This document shows positions 25,651 through 34,962 of a stretch of DNA of 64,000 bases, in pieces. The DNA lies in NCBI RefSeq assembly GCF_001673365.1, contig NZ_LZLS01000191.1, forward strand, positions 88,419-152,418, given 5' to 3'. A program made the translations under genes and the position numbers. The DNA comes from Mycobacterium asiaticum (GTDB lineage: Bacteria > Actinomycetota > Actinomycetes > Mycobacteriales > Mycobacteriaceae). Position 1 is the first letter of the stretch. The number at the start of each line of letters is the position of its first letter. The notes under the pieces were generated by a model, which did not search any database, was not told the DNA's origin, and saw only the letters and a program-made list of their open reading frames with translations.

Positions 25651-26024
25651 AAGTCAATCCCCTTCACAGCCAGGGTATTTCGGCAGTTATACGGTTATCG
25701 CCAGGGCTCGCTCACGCGGCACGGTCGGTCATCGCGGAGCCCGGCAGTGTCAGACTAGATCGCTCAGGCCAAACGCATAGTGCTTTTGCTGTCTAAATAT
25801 TTTTTAGGGGATCAGTGGCTACGCAACGTCACCCTGGACGTTGGCCGCTCAGTCACGATGCCCACCTTAAGGGGTCGGATCAGCGTCGAGCTTGAAGCGC
25901 TGGTCTGCGAGATGCGGCGAGACCATCGCTGTCGGGTTCGCGAAACCGACCTTGTGGTGAGGCAGTCGACACTAAGTAAGAAGAACCTACACAGCCCCTC
26001 GTACATTGAAATTCGTGGTGGTCC
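25651..26024. other. Gene-free stretch at the left edge of the inserted module
   Basis: 374 bases hold the upstream region of the PE2-like gene and the downstream region of the cyclase-fold gene. An A/T-rich block at 25793-25807 (CTAAA, TATTT, TTTAG) can form a small stem and is unusual for this genome. Open frames here have no start signal or codon bias, and I recognise no gene remnant. Confidence 0.6.
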
Positions 26025-27059
26025 TCAGTCTCGGGGGAGGTCGTCGCCGAGCGCGTCCTCCTCGCCCCAATCCTCCGCACTGTTGAGAGGATCCTCGGAC
26101 GTGTCGTTGAGGTTGTCGAGGTACTGACGAACGTCGAGGACTGGCTGATGCTTCTTGAAGTCAGGCTCGTGTGCTTCCGGCGCGTGAATGGCGCCCTGCC
26201 ACGCAGCAGCGCTGCGGTATGCCTCGATCGCCTCGAGAACCTCGCTGGGTGTGCGGTGCGGGTACTCATTGGTGACTAGGCCGGGGTTGTCGCCGTTCCC
26301 GAACGCTTTGGCGAGCAGTTGCTCAGGAGTGGCGGCCTCCAACGACCGCGCGATCGCGAACACCGGGTAGGGCCTGCCGCCCCAGACACCCTTGAGAGAG
26401 TGCGTTCCGAGGAGGTATGCCGCACGGCCGCGCTTGGTTTTGTCGTCGTTGTAGTGCTTGAACAGAAGATGAGCGACCTCGACGGTCAGCACGAAGTAGC
26501 TGCGCGCGGCAAACTTAAGGACGCGGAATCCAGTGTCAATGCTCGGACCGACGAAGTCCATAGCGAAGTTGATGCCGAAGGCCTCAGCGGTGTCGGCACT
26601 GTTGAGTGTCGCTTCGTTCGTCTCCTCCACGTCGATCTGCGATCCGCCGTCGGAGATCTGGATTGTGCGAGGGATCGCAACACGACGATCGGGTGCAGGG
26701 ACGGTCGCTAAGAACGCTCCTCCTTTAAGCGTCATCGGTGTCTTCCCCAGCAGGTGTTGGATCTCGAACTCGAGCATCGTGGCTGTCCACGCGTCAATGG
26801 CATCGCTGCACTCTTGCTCCGACTGAATCGTGACCAAGAAAATCAACTCGTCGCCAATGGCCTTCCACAGCGAGAGACGGTCCCTCAGAACCGGATATGA
26901 GTCGGTAATTTTGTTTGCCAGCAGCGAGGGAAACTCGCTGTAGAAGGCGAGGAAAGTCGCAATCCATCCGCCTTCGCTCTTCTGCTTGAACTGGGTTGAG
27001 TTCTGCAGATCGCAGGAGAGGAAAAGTATGGAACCGTCTTGATTGAGGCCAGCCGCCAT
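26025..27059 (-). CDS. Class III nucleotide-cyclase-fold protein
   Basis: A 344-residue protein whose first 240 residues fit the class III nucleotidyl cyclase fold. ILFLSCDLQNSTQFK holds the first metal Asp (Asp17); LWKAIGDELIFLV holds Lys66 and the second metal Asp (Asp70); FVGPSIDTGFRVLK matches the NxxxR helix but with Asp175 in place of Asn and with Arg179 kept; THSLKGVWGGRPYPVFAI matches the LKG ending strand. The last 100 residues are an acidic tail of unknown role. A product such as cAMP, cCMP or cUMP is possible; loss of activity cannot be excluded. It overlaps the stop of the ImmA/IrrE gene by one base (TGATG), so the two are coupled. GC content is lower than in flanking genes. Confidence 0.7.
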   Translation of the reverse strand: MAAGLNQDGSILFLSCDLQNSTQFKQKSEGGWIATFLAFYSEFPSLLANKITDSYPVLRDRLSLWKAIGDELIFLVTIQSEQECSDAIDAWTATMLEFEIQHLLGKTPMTLKGGAFLATVPAPDRRVAIPRTIQISDGGSQIDVEETNEATLNSADTAEAFGINFAMDFVGPSIDTGFRVLKFAARSYFVLTVEVAHLLFKHYNDDKTKRGRAAYLLGTHSLKGVWGGRPYPVFAIARSLEAATPEQLLAKAFGNGDNPGLVTNEYPHRTPSEVLEAIEAYRSAAAWQGAIHAPEAHEPDFKKHQPVLDVRQYLDNLNDTSEDPLNSAEDWGEEDALGDDLPRD

Positions 27060-27589
27060 CAGGTGATGAGGTCGAGATACTCGGCGCGGACCTTCGCCGC
27101 CGGGACTGATACCTCGAAGTGCTCAGCGACCGGCACGAGGTTGCAGCCCTGCCGGACGAACACATCTTTGAAGTGGTCCGCGGGCATCAAGAGGTTCGAC
27201 GCGAACACATTTGCCTGAGTCTCGGCGACGTTGCTGCCCAAGCGCGTGAACGTGGATGTTCGCTCACCGACACGATGATTTCCAGGGGCTCGGTAGTGCA
27301 GGAAGTAGTGGCCCAGCTCATGGGCAATCGTGAACCTGTCACGCAGCCGTGAAGTGTGCGTAGGGATGATTACAGTGAAATCACCCGGCTCCCGCACTTC
27401 GAGCGACTCAGCGCGGTTGTCGACCTCGATCTCACCACCAAGCTTCTTGAGCAGTGCATGTACGTCGACATAGCCACATTCGTTGATGACTTTGTGTTCG
27501 TGTGCGATCTGCTCGGCATACATCGCGATCGCCGAGTACGACAGCCTCGATCGCGGTGCCTCTACTGCACCCTCACTCATCACACTCAT
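27059..27589 (-). CDS. ImmA/IrrE family metallopeptidase
   Basis: A 176-residue protein with the zinc-peptidase motif HELGH (within FTIAHELGHYFLHY) and the downstream third-ligand block ETQANVFASNLLMP, both diagnostic of the ImmA/IrrE (COG2856) family. Relatives cleave repressors such as ImmR or DdrO, or act in toxin and phage-related regulation. There is no helix-turn-helix in this protein or beside it. I chose ATG 27589 because GGAGGTG precedes it; the frame extends to 27649 without a better site. It is coupled to the downstream cyclase-fold gene. The substrate is unknown. Confidence 0.85.
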   Translation of the reverse strand: MSVMSEGAVEAPRSRLSYSAIAMYAEQIAHEHKVINECGYVDVHALLKKLGGEIEVDNRAESLEVREPGDFTVIIPTHTSRLRDRFTIAHELGHYFLHYRAPGNHRVGERTSTFTRLGSNVAETQANVFASNLLMPADHFKDVFVRQGCNLVPVAEHFEVSVPAAKVRAEYLDLIT

Positions 27590-27925
27590 CGCGTGCACCT
27601 CCACCTCAATCATCCCGCGTTCTTCGGCGGCGTGTAGTGCGAGTTGCATCGCACCTGCGCCGGCTCTTGGACGGGGTGACTGGGTATTCGCGTATCGGTA
27701 CTGCGGAGACTAGTGCGCCAGGCCCGCCGCCGACACTAGACACTCTGCCCATCAAAACGACCTCAGCTTAAGGCGAGGCGCCGACATTGGCGGAGCCGCG
27801 AAAGCTGGCTACTTGGCGACGGTTACCGCGTCAGCCCTCATGCGGCGCTGTCCAATACCCGCGCGCGGACAATATCGACGGTCGGTGCCGCCATTATTGT
27901 CACCGCCGTCGCCGACGGCCGGCGT
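27590..27925. other. Gene-free stretch at the right edge of the inserted module
   Basis: 336 bases contain the promoter region of the ImmA/IrrE gene and the 3' side of the next PE-PPE gene. No tRNA, integrase remnant or clear direct repeat flanking the module is visible. A 16-base string CGCCAGGCCCGCCGCC near 27718 recurs near 29813 in the next intergenic region, possibly a trace of PE-region duplication. Confidence 0.5.
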
Positions 27926-29584
27926 TCAGGGGATCAGCGACTGGATGTCTTTGACGTTGCTGCTGATCGCCGACAGCACAGTGAGCGCTCCGACCCCGCC
28001 AGCAATGGTGGCCAGCCCGATGTCCGCCGCGAGCGGGTAGCCGATCGCGTTGATCAGATTGCCCTGGGCGAGTTGCTGCAAGAAGAGCTGGGCGTTGTAG
28101 AGCGGCATCGCCGTTGCGAACGACAGGCCTATGTCGGCCATGGGCAGCAACACCGCGTAGTCGGTGGAGATGATCGTCGCGGCCGTGTTCACGATCTTCT
28201 CTGGCGTGGGGAGGTTCGCCGCGGTGGTCATGAGATCGGTGGGCGTCGGTGCCGCGAACCTCGGCAAGGTCGGCGGGTTTGCCGCCAAGTGCTGGAGGTC
28301 GCGCGTGAAGTCGTTGACGCCCTGTTGGACTCCGGCAGCCAACGCGTTGGCGACGACGTCCGGGGACACCTCCGGGAACAGACCGAACGGAGTGGGCACG
28401 TCGGCGTAGCTCGTCGAGTAGCCGTGGTAGGGGTCGCCGTAACCGAGGTTGACCATCACCTTCAGGCTCGGCTGGACCAGGTTGGCCAATGGGTCCCCGA
28501 TCACCGGCAGCGCTCGCAGCGGCGCCAGCAGCGGCAGGTTCTCGGTGGGAATCATGTAGTAGCTGGTGTTCCCGGTGTAGCCGGGTGAAGTCTGTAGCTG
28601 AACAGCGCTGTCGACGTGGGCCGCGGTGAGCTGGAAATAGGTGGGGTGCACGAAAATAATGCCCGCGAGCGCGTTGAGGTCGGAGATGAAATTCAGCGGG
28701 TAGCGGGGGAAGTCGGCGAAGCCGTCGTATTCGAGGGTGTAATTGGCCACTGGGTAAGGCGTGTTCGAGGGTGTCGCGCCGTAGAAATCCAGCCCCAGAG
28801 CCGGCAGTGACAAGCCCGGGAAGCGCGACAGCATGCCGCCGTTGGGGTTCATTTCGTTGCCGGTCAGCACGAAGTTGAGCTGGCCGAGGTACGGATTACC
28901 CATCGCCGCGAGCTTCTGCATTTCCAGCGACGCGATGACCGCGCTCTGCGATATGCCGAAAACGGTGACCTTGTTCGCGGGGTTGGCGAGTTGTTCCGTG
29001 AGGGTGTTGTGCAGGATGGTCAACCCCTCCTGCACCGACGCATTCAGCGTCATGCTCCGCACCCCGGTCAGCGGGTAGAGCTCTTCGGGCGTGACGAGTG
29101 GGAAGGGGACGGTGGGATTCAGGACGTCTGGCCGGATGTAAAGGCTCAGAGCTCCATCGATCAGTTTCTGTGTCGGGATCGGAACTCCGGTGCCGCCCAT
29201 GATGATTGACACCGGATTGGGCGGGAACGGCGGGAGCGCGGCGGCGGTAGCCCCCAGGGCCGGTGCGGCGGGAGCTGCCAACAGTCCCTGCAGGCCGGTG
29301 GCGATAGCCGCCTCGGCGTTCGCGTAGGTGCTCGCCGCCGCGGCTAGCGACTGCTGGAATTCGCTCTGGAACGTTGCCAGCTGAGCGTGCAGAAGTTGGA
29401 ACTCGTCGCCGTACGCGCCAAACAGATTGGCGATGGCAGCCGATATCTCGTCACCGGCCGCGGCCAGCACGCGTGAAGTGGGTCCCGCCGCCGCCGCGCT
29501 GGCCGCTTTGAGCGCCGATCCGATCCCCTCGACATTCGTAGCGGCCGCCGCCATGATCTCTGGCTCAGCAAGCAGAAACGACAT
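27926..29584 (-). CDS. PE protein with PE-PPE hydrolase domain
   Basis: A 552-residue protein starting at ATG 29584 (MSFLLAEPEIM, the standard PE start; the frame runs on upstream). PE domain 1-95 with YANAE (87-91). PE-PPE domain with MGGTGVPIPT and nucleophile motif GISQS (Ser212), where Tyr of the usual GYSQS is Ile. The C-terminus is hydrophobic. Probably an exported serine hydrolase of the envelope. It is divergent from the PE_PGRS gene and has no M. tuberculosis counterpart that I recall at this place. Confidence 0.88.
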   Translation of the reverse strand: MSFLLAEPEIMAAAATNVEGIGSALKAASAAAAGPTSRVLAAAGDEISAAIANLFGAYGDEFQLLHAQLATFQSEFQQSLAAAASTYANAEAAIATGLQGLLAAPAAPALGATAAALPPFPPNPVSIIMGGTGVPIPTQKLIDGALSLYIRPDVLNPTVPFPLVTPEELYPLTGVRSMTLNASVQEGLTILHNTLTEQLANPANKVTVFGISQSAVIASLEMQKLAAMGNPYLGQLNFVLTGNEMNPNGGMLSRFPGLSLPALGLDFYGATPSNTPYPVANYTLEYDGFADFPRYPLNFISDLNALAGIIFVHPTYFQLTAAHVDSAVQLQTSPGYTGNTSYYMIPTENLPLLAPLRALPVIGDPLANLVQPSLKVMVNLGYGDPYHGYSTSYADVPTPFGLFPEVSPDVVANALAAGVQQGVNDFTRDLQHLAANPPTLPRFAAPTPTDLMTTAANLPTPEKIVNTAATIISTDYAVLLPMADIGLSFATAMPLYNAQLFLQQLAQGNLINAIGYPLAADIGLATIAGGVGALTVLSAISSNVKDIQSLIP

Positions 29585-29991
29585 GGGCACAACCCTTCTC
29601 ATCGACTTAGCCACGAAATAGCGCGGAATAAACGATCGGCACCCTATCTGAGCCGGATCAAACTGGTCGTCAGCGTAGAGGGATATCGCGGAACTGTCTG
29701 GCGTTTAGCGTCAGCTCAGGCCGTGCGATCAGGAAATCAAACTCGTCATTGCCAGGATGATGGGGACCTGGTCTGGCCGACGCATTGGCGCGACAGTGGC
29801 AGGCGCTCGCCAGGCCCGCCGCCCCCGCTATCCGAACGCTGCCGACGGATTCAATCGATGCCCGATGGTGCCTCTGACTGGCCGGCTGGTCTTGGCCAAA
29901 TCCAAAATCGCAACGCCGTCAACATGTTAATTTTGGGCCGTCCGGCCAGTTTGCTAGGCCGTCGGCTTCCACTAAAGAAACGGGTCTCAAT
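29585..29991. other. Divergent promoter region between PE-PPE and PE_PGRS genes
   Basis: 407 bases without a convincing gene. The part next to the PE_PGRS start is A/T-richer (CATGTTAATTTTGG near 29922-29937), where a promoter is plausible, and the start itself has only a weak purine stretch. Open frames here lack start signals. It must hold both promoters but no operator is evident. Confidence 0.5.
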
Positions 29992-32900
29992 ATGTCGTTG
30001 GTGGCGATCCCGGAAGTGCTCGCTTCGGCCGCCGTGGATGTCGCCGATATCGGTTGGGTGCTGTGGAGTGCAGCTGGTGCGACGGCGTCGCCGACCACCC
30101 AGTTGCTGGCCGCCGCCCAAGATGAGGTATCGGTCGTGATTGCTGAGGCATTTGCTGGCTATGGCCGCCAGTACCAGGCGCTAAGCGCTCAGGCGGCGGT
30201 CCTTCACAACGAGTTCGTCCAAGCGCTCGCCGCTGCGGGTGCGGCGTATGCCGGTGCCGAGGCGGCCAATGTGTGGTCGCAGGCGCTCGAGCGCGACGTG
30301 TTCGGTGCGATCAACGCGCCCACCCAGTTGTTGTTGGGGCGCCCGCTGATCGGTAATGGCGCCAACGGGACGGCGGCTCATCCCGATGGTGGGGCGGGCG
30401 GGTTGCTGTACGGCAATGGCGGCGACGGTTATTCGCAGACCGCGCCAGGGCTGACCGGCGGCGCCGGAGGTGCTGCTGGGTTAGCGGGCCGCGGCGGTGC
30501 CGGCGGAACCGGCGGCGTCGGAGCCGCGGGTGGCGCCGGTGGCGCCGGCGGATGGCTTATCGGCGACGGCGGTCCCGGTGGCGGTGGCGGGGCGGGCGCC
30601 ACATCCGGCCAGAGCGGCGGCAACGGCGGGACTGGTGGACGAGCGTGGCTGATCGGTCAGGGAGGCGCCGGTGGGGCAGGCGCTGCGGGTGCGGCCGGCG
30701 AGGCTGGTAGCGCGGGCAGTTCACCCGGTGATCCTGGTGGTGCCGGTGGCACTGGCGGCTTCGGTGGGGTCGGCGGTGCTGGCGGTGCAGGCGGTCAGCT
30801 GATCGGGTCTGGCGGAGCCGGTGGCGTCGGTGGGGACGGCGGCCTGGGTGGTGCAGGTGGGTCCGGTGCGACCGGCGCGGTCGGCGGCAGCCCGGGTGCC
30901 AACGGTCTAGCCGGGGGAGCCGGCGGTGAGGCCGGTGCCGGCGGGAGCGGGGGCGCCGGCGGCGTCGGCGGGGCTTCGGGCCTGTTCGGCCACACCGCGA
31001 CCCAAGGTGCCGGCGGAAATGGCGGGAAAGGTGGTGACGGTGGGGCACCTGGTGATGGCGGGGCGGGAGCGACCGGCACCTACGCCAACAATGGCACCGG
31101 AATCGGCGGCGTCGGCGGTGCCGGGGGTAACCCCGGAAAGGGGGCGTCAGGTGGAGCCGGCGGGGCCGGTTCGGTTACCGGTGTCACTGGTGCCGACGGC
31201 CATACCCCGACCACTGGCGGCAACGGTGGAATTGGCGGCAAGGGCGCCGACGGCCTGGTGTTTGGCCAAGACGGCGGCGCTGGCGGCGTTGGAGGAGCTG
31301 GCGGCAATGTCGGAAACGGTGGGACCGGCGGGACCGGCGGCACCGGTGCCGGCGGAGCCTTCAACACCAACGGCACCGGTGGTACCGGGGGTAGCGGCGG
31401 CACCGGCGGCGAGGGAGGTGCTGGCGGAGCCCATGGCGGTAGCGGAGGGCTCGGCGGCGCCGGCGGCACCGGCTCCGCTGGTGGCAATGGAATCAACGGC
31501 GGCTTTGGCGGCAACGGCGGCGCCGGCGGAACCGGCGGCAGCGACTATATGGGCAACACCGCCAACCAAGGCAACGGCGGCAATGCTGGCGCCGGCGGCA
31601 ACAGCATCGCTAGCAGCGGAGGCACCGGCGGCACCGGCGGCACCGGCGGCAACGGGTATGCAGGCGGCAATGGCGGCAATGGCGGCGACGGCGGCAACGG
31701 TGGTCGCGCAGGGCTTGACGGCTCTGGGGGTGCCGGTGGCGAAGGCGGCACGGGCACTGGCGGTAACGGCGGCACCGGCGGTAACGGAGGCACCGGCGCC
31801 GCTGGCGGGCACGCCGGCTCCGGCGGCCACAGCGTCAGTGGCAACGGCGGCCAAGGTGGCAACGGCGGCAACGGTACAAACGGCGGCGACGGCGGCAACG
31901 GCGGCGCGAGCGACTTTGGCGACGGCGGCGACGGAGGCAACGGCGGCAACAACAACGGTGACATATTCGGGAACGGCGGCAATGGCGGCAATGGCGGCAA
32001 CGGCACAAATGGCGGCAACGGCGGCGCTGGCGGCATCAGCGGTGCCGTCGGCACTGGCGGTACCGGCGGCACCGGTGGGAACGCCAGCGCGGATGGCCAT
32101 GGCGGTACCGGCGGCACCGGCGGTGAGGGCCGCGGCACCTGGGGCAACGGTGGCAATGGTGGCAACGGCGGTACCGCCGGTGACGGCGGCACCGCCGGCG
32201 ACGGTGGCAATGGCGGCACAGGCGGGATCAGCAACGGGGGCACCGGCGGCAACGGCGGCAACGGTGGCAACGGTGGCAACGTCGGTGACGGCGGCACCGC
32301 TGGTGACGGCGGCGAAGGCGGCCAAGGCGGCACTGGAGGCACCGGAGGCAACGGCGGCAACGGCGGCAACGGCGGCATCGCAGGCGACGACGGCACAGCG
32401 GGAGGCGGCGGGAACGGCGGACATGGCGGCAGCACCGTCGGAGGCAACGGCGGTACCGGCGGCACCGGTGGCAGAGGCGGTGCCGGCGGCGGTGTCGGCC
32501 TGGGCGGTACCGCCGGCACCGGGGGCACCGGCGGCGACGGTGGCGATGGCGGCAACGGCATCGACGGCGTCAACGGCGGGGCCAGCGGCTACGGCGGTGA
32601 TGGCGGCGGTGGCGGCAGCTCGGTCGGCGGCACCGGCGGCACCGGCGGCAACGGCGGTAACGCCGGCAGAGGCGGTGGGGCCGGTAGACCCGGCGCCAGC
32701 AGCGGAGCCGGCGCCACGGGCGGTAACGGCGGTAACGGCGGGACCAGCATCGGCGGCACCGGCGGCACTGGCGGTAACGGTGGTAACGGCGGTAACGGTG
32801 GCAACGGCGTAGGCGGCGCCGCCGGTGGCAATGGCGGCGCTGCCGGCGCTGGCGGCGTCGGCGGCACCAGCATCGGCGGTAACGGCGGCACCGGTGGCAA

Positions 32901-33189
32901 TGGCGGTGCTGGCGGTAACGGCGGTGTGGGCAACGGCACCGGCGGCACCGGTGGCAACGGCGGCGCCGGCGGCTTCGGCGGCACCAGCACCGGCGGCGTC
33001 GGCGGTACCGGCGGATCCGGCGGTACGGGTGGCAACGGCAACTTCAACGCCGGCGGCACCGGCGGCGATGGCGGCGATGGCGGCGACAGCGTCGGGGGCG
33101 GCTCGGGCGACTCGGGCCAGCCCGGGTACCCCAACTCAGGCCGCAATGGCGGAGCCGGTGGCGTGGGCGGCGCTGGCGGGACGCCGTAA
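29992..33189 (+). CDS. PE_PGRS family protein
   Basis: A 1065-residue protein. Residues 1-95 are the PE domain with YAGAE as the type VII secretion signal; a linker with the conserved NAPTQLLLGRPLIGNGANG follows at about 107-126; the remainder is the PGRS domain of GGxGGx repeats (Gly-Gly-Ala, Gly-Gly-Asn, Gly-Gly-Thr), ending GGAGGTP without a C-terminal domain. The repeats are expected to fold as polyglycine-II helical sandwiches on the cell surface. The DNA is repetitive (GGCGGCAACGGCGG and variants), so assembly errors and strain variation are likely here. Confidence 0.95.
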   Translation: MSLVAIPEVLASAAVDVADIGWVLWSAAGATASPTTQLLAAAQDEVSVVIAEAFAGYGRQYQALSAQAAVLHNEFVQALAAAGAAYAGAEAANVWSQALERDVFGAINAPTQLLLGRPLIGNGANGTAAHPDGGAGGLLYGNGGDGYSQTAPGLTGGAGGAAGLAGRGGAGGTGGVGAAGGAGGAGGWLIGDGGPGGGGGAGATSGQSGGNGGTGGRAWLIGQGGAGGAGAAGAAGEAGSAGSSPGDPGGAGGTGGFGGVGGAGGAGGQLIGSGGAGGVGGDGGLGGAGGSGATGAVGGSPGANGLAGGAGGEAGAGGSGGAGGVGGASGLFGHTATQGAGGNGGKGGDGGAPGDGGAGATGTYANNGTGIGGVGGAGGNPGKGASGGAGGAGSVTGVTGADGHTPTTGGNGGIGGKGADGLVFGQDGGAGGVGGAGGNVGNGGTGGTGGTGAGGAFNTNGTGGTGGSGGTGGEGGAGGAHGGSGGLGGAGGTGSAGGNGINGGFGGNGGAGGTGGSDYMGNTANQGNGGNAGAGGNSIASSGGTGGTGGTGGNGYAGGNGGNGGDGGNGGRAGLDGSGGAGGEGGTGTGGNGGTGGNGGTGAAGGHAGSGGHSVSGNGGQGGNGGNGTNGGDGGNGGASDFGDGGDGGNGGNNNGDIFGNGGNGGNGGNGTNGGNGGAGGISGAVGTGGTGGTGGNASADGHGGTGGTGGEGRGTWGNGGNGGNGGTAGDGGTAGDGGNGGTGGISNGGTGGNGGNGGNGGNVGDGGTAGDGGEGGQGGTGGTGGNGGNGGNGGIAGDDGTAGGGGNGGHGGSTVGGNGGTGGTGGRGGAGGGVGLGGTAGTGGTGGDGGDGGNGIDGVNGGASGYGGDGGGGGSSVGGTGGTGGNGGNAGRGGGAGRPGASSGAGATGGNGGNGGTSIGGTGGTGGNGGNGGNGGNGVGGAAGGNGGAAGAGGVGGTSIGGNGGTGGNGGAGGNGGVGNGTGGTGGNGGAGGFGGTSTGGVGGTGGSGGTGGNGNFNAGGTGGDGGDGGDSVGGGSGDSGQPGYPNSGRNGGAGGVGGAGGTP

Positions 33190-33271
33190 CGACGCCATGT
33201 TTCGGCAATCCCCTTGGCAAACCAGGACTGGTCTTCGTGCCGGGTCAGCCCGATGGATAAAAAGTGGCGCC

Positions 33272-34903
33272 TCAGAAAGTGAGACTCTGCAAATCCTGGG
33301 TGATTTCCATGGCCGCTTCCACAACCGCGATGAACTCGATCATGGCGCCTAGCGCGGCCAGACCGGTCGTGGCCGCGAGCGGCAGCTGTATCGCGTCGAC
33401 GAGGTTGCCCTGCGCGAGCTGGCTCAAGAACAGCGTGGCGTCGTAGGCGGGCATGGTGGTTGCGAAGGCGGTGAGCAGGTCGGCGGTCGGCAACAGCACT
33501 GAGTAGCCGGTGGAGACAACCGAGGCCAGTGTGTTGGCAATGTTCACCGGGGTGGCGGGCACCGGGGGCGGCGGTGTCGGCGCGTACTGCTGGATCAGCG
33601 GTGGGAAGGCTGGCGTGGGTATCACGGGCGGTGTTGTGAGCGCGACCGGCACGGCGGCCGCGAAGTCGTTGAGGCCTTGGTGGGTTCCGGCGATGAGCGC
33701 ATTGGCGATGACGTCCGGCGGGACTTTCGGGAACAACCCGAACGGCGTTGGCACGTTCGCAGGACTGGTCGAATAGCCGTAGTTCGGGTCGCCGTAGCCG
33801 AGGTTGACGATCACCTTCAAATTAGGCTGTACCAGCGCGGCGATGGGATCGCCGATGACCGGGATGGCCCGCACCGGGTCCAGTAGCGGCAGGTCCGGAT
33901 GCGGGATTATGTAGTACTTGTTGTTCGTCGGGCCCTCGGTCGGCAGCAAGGTGGCTGAGGCTATCTGGTCGGGTGTGAGGTCCGCATAGGTGGTGTGGAC
34001 GGTCAGAATGCCGAACACGGCATTGATGTCGGACAGGATGTTGAGCGGATAGCGCGGGAAGTCGGCGAAGCCGTCGTATTCGAGCGTGTAGGTGGTCGTC
34101 TGATACGGACCGTCCGGAGTGGCTCCGTAGAAGGGGAGGCCGATGGTGGAAATGTTCAGCCCCGGGATCCGGGCCAGTATGCCGCCGTTGGGATTCATCT
34201 CGTTGCCGGTCAGGATGAAGTTGATCATGCTGGGATCCGGCATGTTCGGCCCGAGGGAAATGTAGTGCTGCATCAGCAGCGACGAGATGATGGCGCTCTG
34301 CGAGTAGCCGAAGACGGTGACGTGATTGCCGGCGGCGAGCTGCTCTGCGACGGCGGTGTTGAGAACCTGCAGCCCTTGCTGCACCGAGGTCACCAACGGC
34401 AGCGAGCGCACGCCGGTGATCGGGTAGAGCTGCTCGGGTGTTACCAGTGATGACACGCTGGGGAACGACGGCAGGAACAACTCGTTGATGGCCGCGAGGT
34501 ACTTGGGGGTGGGTATCGGCATTCCGGTGCCGCCCATCACAATTGCGACGTCGAGGCCGCTGGGCACCCCTACGACCGGCGTGACGAGTCCGGTGGTTGC
34601 CCCTTGCACCAAGGCCGCGGTATTGATCGCCTCGGCATTGGCGTAGTAGTTCACCGCAGCGGTCAGCCGTTGCACGAATCCGTCGTACAAGGCGCCGAGT
34701 TGCCGGTTGACCGACTGGAATTCGGCCCCGTGCGCACCGAAAAAGCCCGCGATAGCCGCCGACACCTCGTCGGCGGCGGCGGTCATAATCGCGGTCGTGG
34801 GAGCTGCCGCGGACGCGGCCGCCTCGCCGATCAGCGAACCGATTCCGGTCAACTCCGTCGCCGCAGCAGCCAGCGCCGGCGGCTGGGCGACTACATACGA
34901 CAC
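33272..34903 (-). CDS. PE protein with PE-PPE hydrolase domain
   Basis: A 543-residue protein starting at GTG 34903. PE domain 1-95 with YANAE (87-91); PE-PPE domain with MGGTGMPIPT and nucleophile GYSQS (Ser201); a proline-rich stretch near residue 430 (TPPPPVP) before the C-terminal helical part. It is most like the PE-PPE gene at 27926-29584 (shared EMNPNGG, YTLEYDGFADFPRYPLN), which suggests duplication around the PE_PGRS gene. It lies directly downstream of ptpB on the same strand. Confidence 0.88.
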   Translation of the reverse strand: MSYVVAQPPALAAAATELTGIGSLIGEAAASAAAPTTAIMTAAADEVSAAIAGFFGAHGAEFQSVNRQLGALYDGFVQRLTAAVNYYANAEAINTAALVQGATTGLVTPVVGVPSGLDVAIVMGGTGMPIPTPKYLAAINELFLPSFPSVSSLVTPEQLYPITGVRSLPLVTSVQQGLQVLNTAVAEQLAAGNHVTVFGYSQSAIISSLLMQHYISLGPNMPDPSMINFILTGNEMNPNGGILARIPGLNISTIGLPFYGATPDGPYQTTTYTLEYDGFADFPRYPLNILSDINAVFGILTVHTTYADLTPDQIASATLLPTEGPTNNKYYIIPHPDLPLLDPVRAIPVIGDPIAALVQPNLKVIVNLGYGDPNYGYSTSPANVPTPFGLFPKVPPDVIANALIAGTHQGLNDFAAAVPVALTTPPVIPTPAFPPLIQQYAPTPPPPVPATPVNIANTLASVVSTGYSVLLPTADLLTAFATTMPAYDATLFLSQLAQGNLVDAIQLPLAATTGLAALGAMIEFIAVVEAAMEITQDLQSLTF

Positions 34904-34962
34904 CCGTCGAGGGTAAGTCGATTCCGCTGCGCTGTCCGGACTTTGGGCCTAGCTCATAGGGT

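Noticed and set aside
25780..26127. Plus-strand frame next to the cyclase-fold gene
   Set aside because: No ribosome site or family signature, and its second half is antisense to the cyclase-fold gene.
25651..27925. Prophage or integrative element carrying the ImmA/IrrE pair
   Set aside because: No integrase, excisionase, tRNA target or flanking direct repeat is visible; only the GC shift and ImmA family hint at mobility.
31545..32573. Long minus-strand frame of prolines opposite the PE_PGRS gene
   Set aside because: It is the complement of GGC/GGT repeats; proline-rich shadows always arise opposite PGRS DNA, and there is no start signal.
29992..33189. Regular short repeats that might suggest a CRISPR array
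   Set aside because: The repeats are in frame, encode Gly-Gly-X, and have no unique spacers of constant length.
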